Below the pieces are notes generated by a model that was given only the letters and a program-made list of their open reading frames with translations, made no database searches and had not been told where the DNA came from. This document shows, in pieces, positions 63,491 to 64,000 of a stretch of 64,000 bases of DNA; the stretch's first letter is position 1; each line of letters starts with the position of its first letter. The position numbers were made by a program, and so were the translations under genes. Source of the stretch: Bacteroidales bacterium (GTDB lineage: Bacteria; Bacteroidota; Bacteroidia; Bacteroidales; UBA932); contig JAAYDZ010000006.1 of the NCBI GenBank assembly GCA_012728975.1, forward strand, positions 1-64,000. The letters are read 5' to 3'.

Positions 63491-64000
63491 TCACCAAAGA
63501 TGGACAAATAGTCCGACGCTTAGCATTATGTTGCGCGGATAGCACAACATCCAGTACTGGTCGCTGAATTTATTGGTATGATAGATACTGCAGAGTGAAA
63601 ATTTATAGTTGCCTTCAATCTGAATTTCGAAGGGCTTGAAGACCACTGCCAGACCTAGACCTCCCAGGATCCCATAGTCATGGCGAAGATCATACTGATC
63701 CCATCCGCTTTCCCTTGCCGTCGAGATACGGTATCCGTAATATCCACCCGCATTCACCAATAGTCTGAATCGAGAAAAGTCTATTTTAAACTGTGAAACC
63801 AGCGGAATTTCGATAATCTCATACCTTTCACCCCACTGTTCGTATTTTGAAGAATAACCCTCCTCACCGTACTTTACACCAAACTGTATTCCAAAGTTGA
63901 AAAGCTGATCCCATAGGGCGTGGTAATAGGTGTAGAGCAGGGAGAAGTTCATTGGACACTGAAGATATTCTTCACCGACTGTAGGGGAGGAGCTCACCGT
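63491..64000 (-). CDS. Outer-membrane beta-barrel protein, C-terminal part
   Basis: The frame is open from the window edge to TGA at 63491, 169 codons. GTG at 63997 is internal. Alternating hydrophobic/polar strands with many aromatics (LLYTYYHALWDQLFNFGIQFG, IEIPLVSQFKIDF, RLLVNAGGYYGYRIS, GILGGLGLAVVF) and a last strand MLSVGLFVHLW ending in an aromatic are typical of small PorT-like outer-membrane barrels of Bacteroidota. The N-terminus and signal peptide lie beyond the window. Confidence 0.75.
   Translation of the reverse strand, partial: TVSSSPTVGEEYLQCPMNFSLLYTYYHALWDQLFNFGIQFGVKYGEEGYSSKYEQWGERYEIIEIPLVSQFKIDFSRFRLLVNAGGYYGYRISTARESGWDQYDLRHDYGILGGLGLAVVFKPFEIQIEGNYKFSLCSIYHTNKFSDQYWMLCYPRNIMLSVGLFVHLW

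Overview
The window comes from a Bacteroidales-type member of the phylum Bacteroidota, most likely a fermentative anaerobe. Several signs agree: promoters fit the Bacteroidota pattern (-33 TTTG, about 19-20 nt, -7 TAnnTTTG; clearest before rplS and ppdK), Shine-Dalgarno sequences are scarce, many lipoproteins carry acidic residues just after the lipobox cysteine, and phylum-typical families occur (DUF4988-like stalk lipoproteins, DUF6913, DUF3467 partner proteins, CBM9-like lipoproteins). No rRNA, CRISPR array, prophage or plasmid function is seen. Species cannot be named from the sequence.

Layout. 1-695: 5' part of a seven-helix membrane protein, divergent from the next block. 1172-13873: six tandem paralogous lipoproteins with a shared coiled-coil/collagen-like stalk and different C-terminal heads; two have a duplicated promoter region with long palindromes. 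14069-19590: a dicarboxylate/amino-acid symporter, a UshA-like nucleotidase, a small coiled-coil protein plus ZapA, a structured RNA candidate, RNase Y and a DUF3467 protein. 19935-24850 (minus): a 2-oxoacid:ferredoxin oxidoreductase (VOR type) with an ADP-forming acyl-CoA ligase and an unlisted 51-residue membrane protein, a unit that would turn branched-chain 2-oxoacids into acids plus ATP. 25046-29011: MTA/SAH deaminase, purine nucleoside phosphorylase, MtnA and an MBL hydrolase, a methylthioadenosine salvage unit. 29097-32520: small lipoproteins and an M2-like peptidase. 32648-37470: pyruvate phosphate dikinase, DUF6913, DUF368 (undecaprenyl-phosphate translocase family), L19 and tRNA-Arg. 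37534-38847: an IS3-family element with a damaged orfA.

38928-64000: purL and folC (divergent), an M19 dipeptidase, an AtoE-like transporter, a SulP transporter, a cysteate-synthase-like PLP enzyme, a five-gene heterodisulfide-reductase/Qmo-like operon, carAB, a C69 dipeptidase, a tyrosine-phosphatase-like protein, ispG and the 3' end of an outer-membrane beta-barrel gene.

The most unusual signal is not a gene. At least ten intergenic arrays of 7-nt repeats follow genes in this window. In each, the G/T-rich strand runs in the sense of the gene it trails, and in four cases the repeat itself supplies the stop codon. The other leading candidates for undescribed biology are the six-member collagen-stalk lipoprotein island and the pairing of a cysteate-synthase-like gene with an Hdr/Qmo-like operon.
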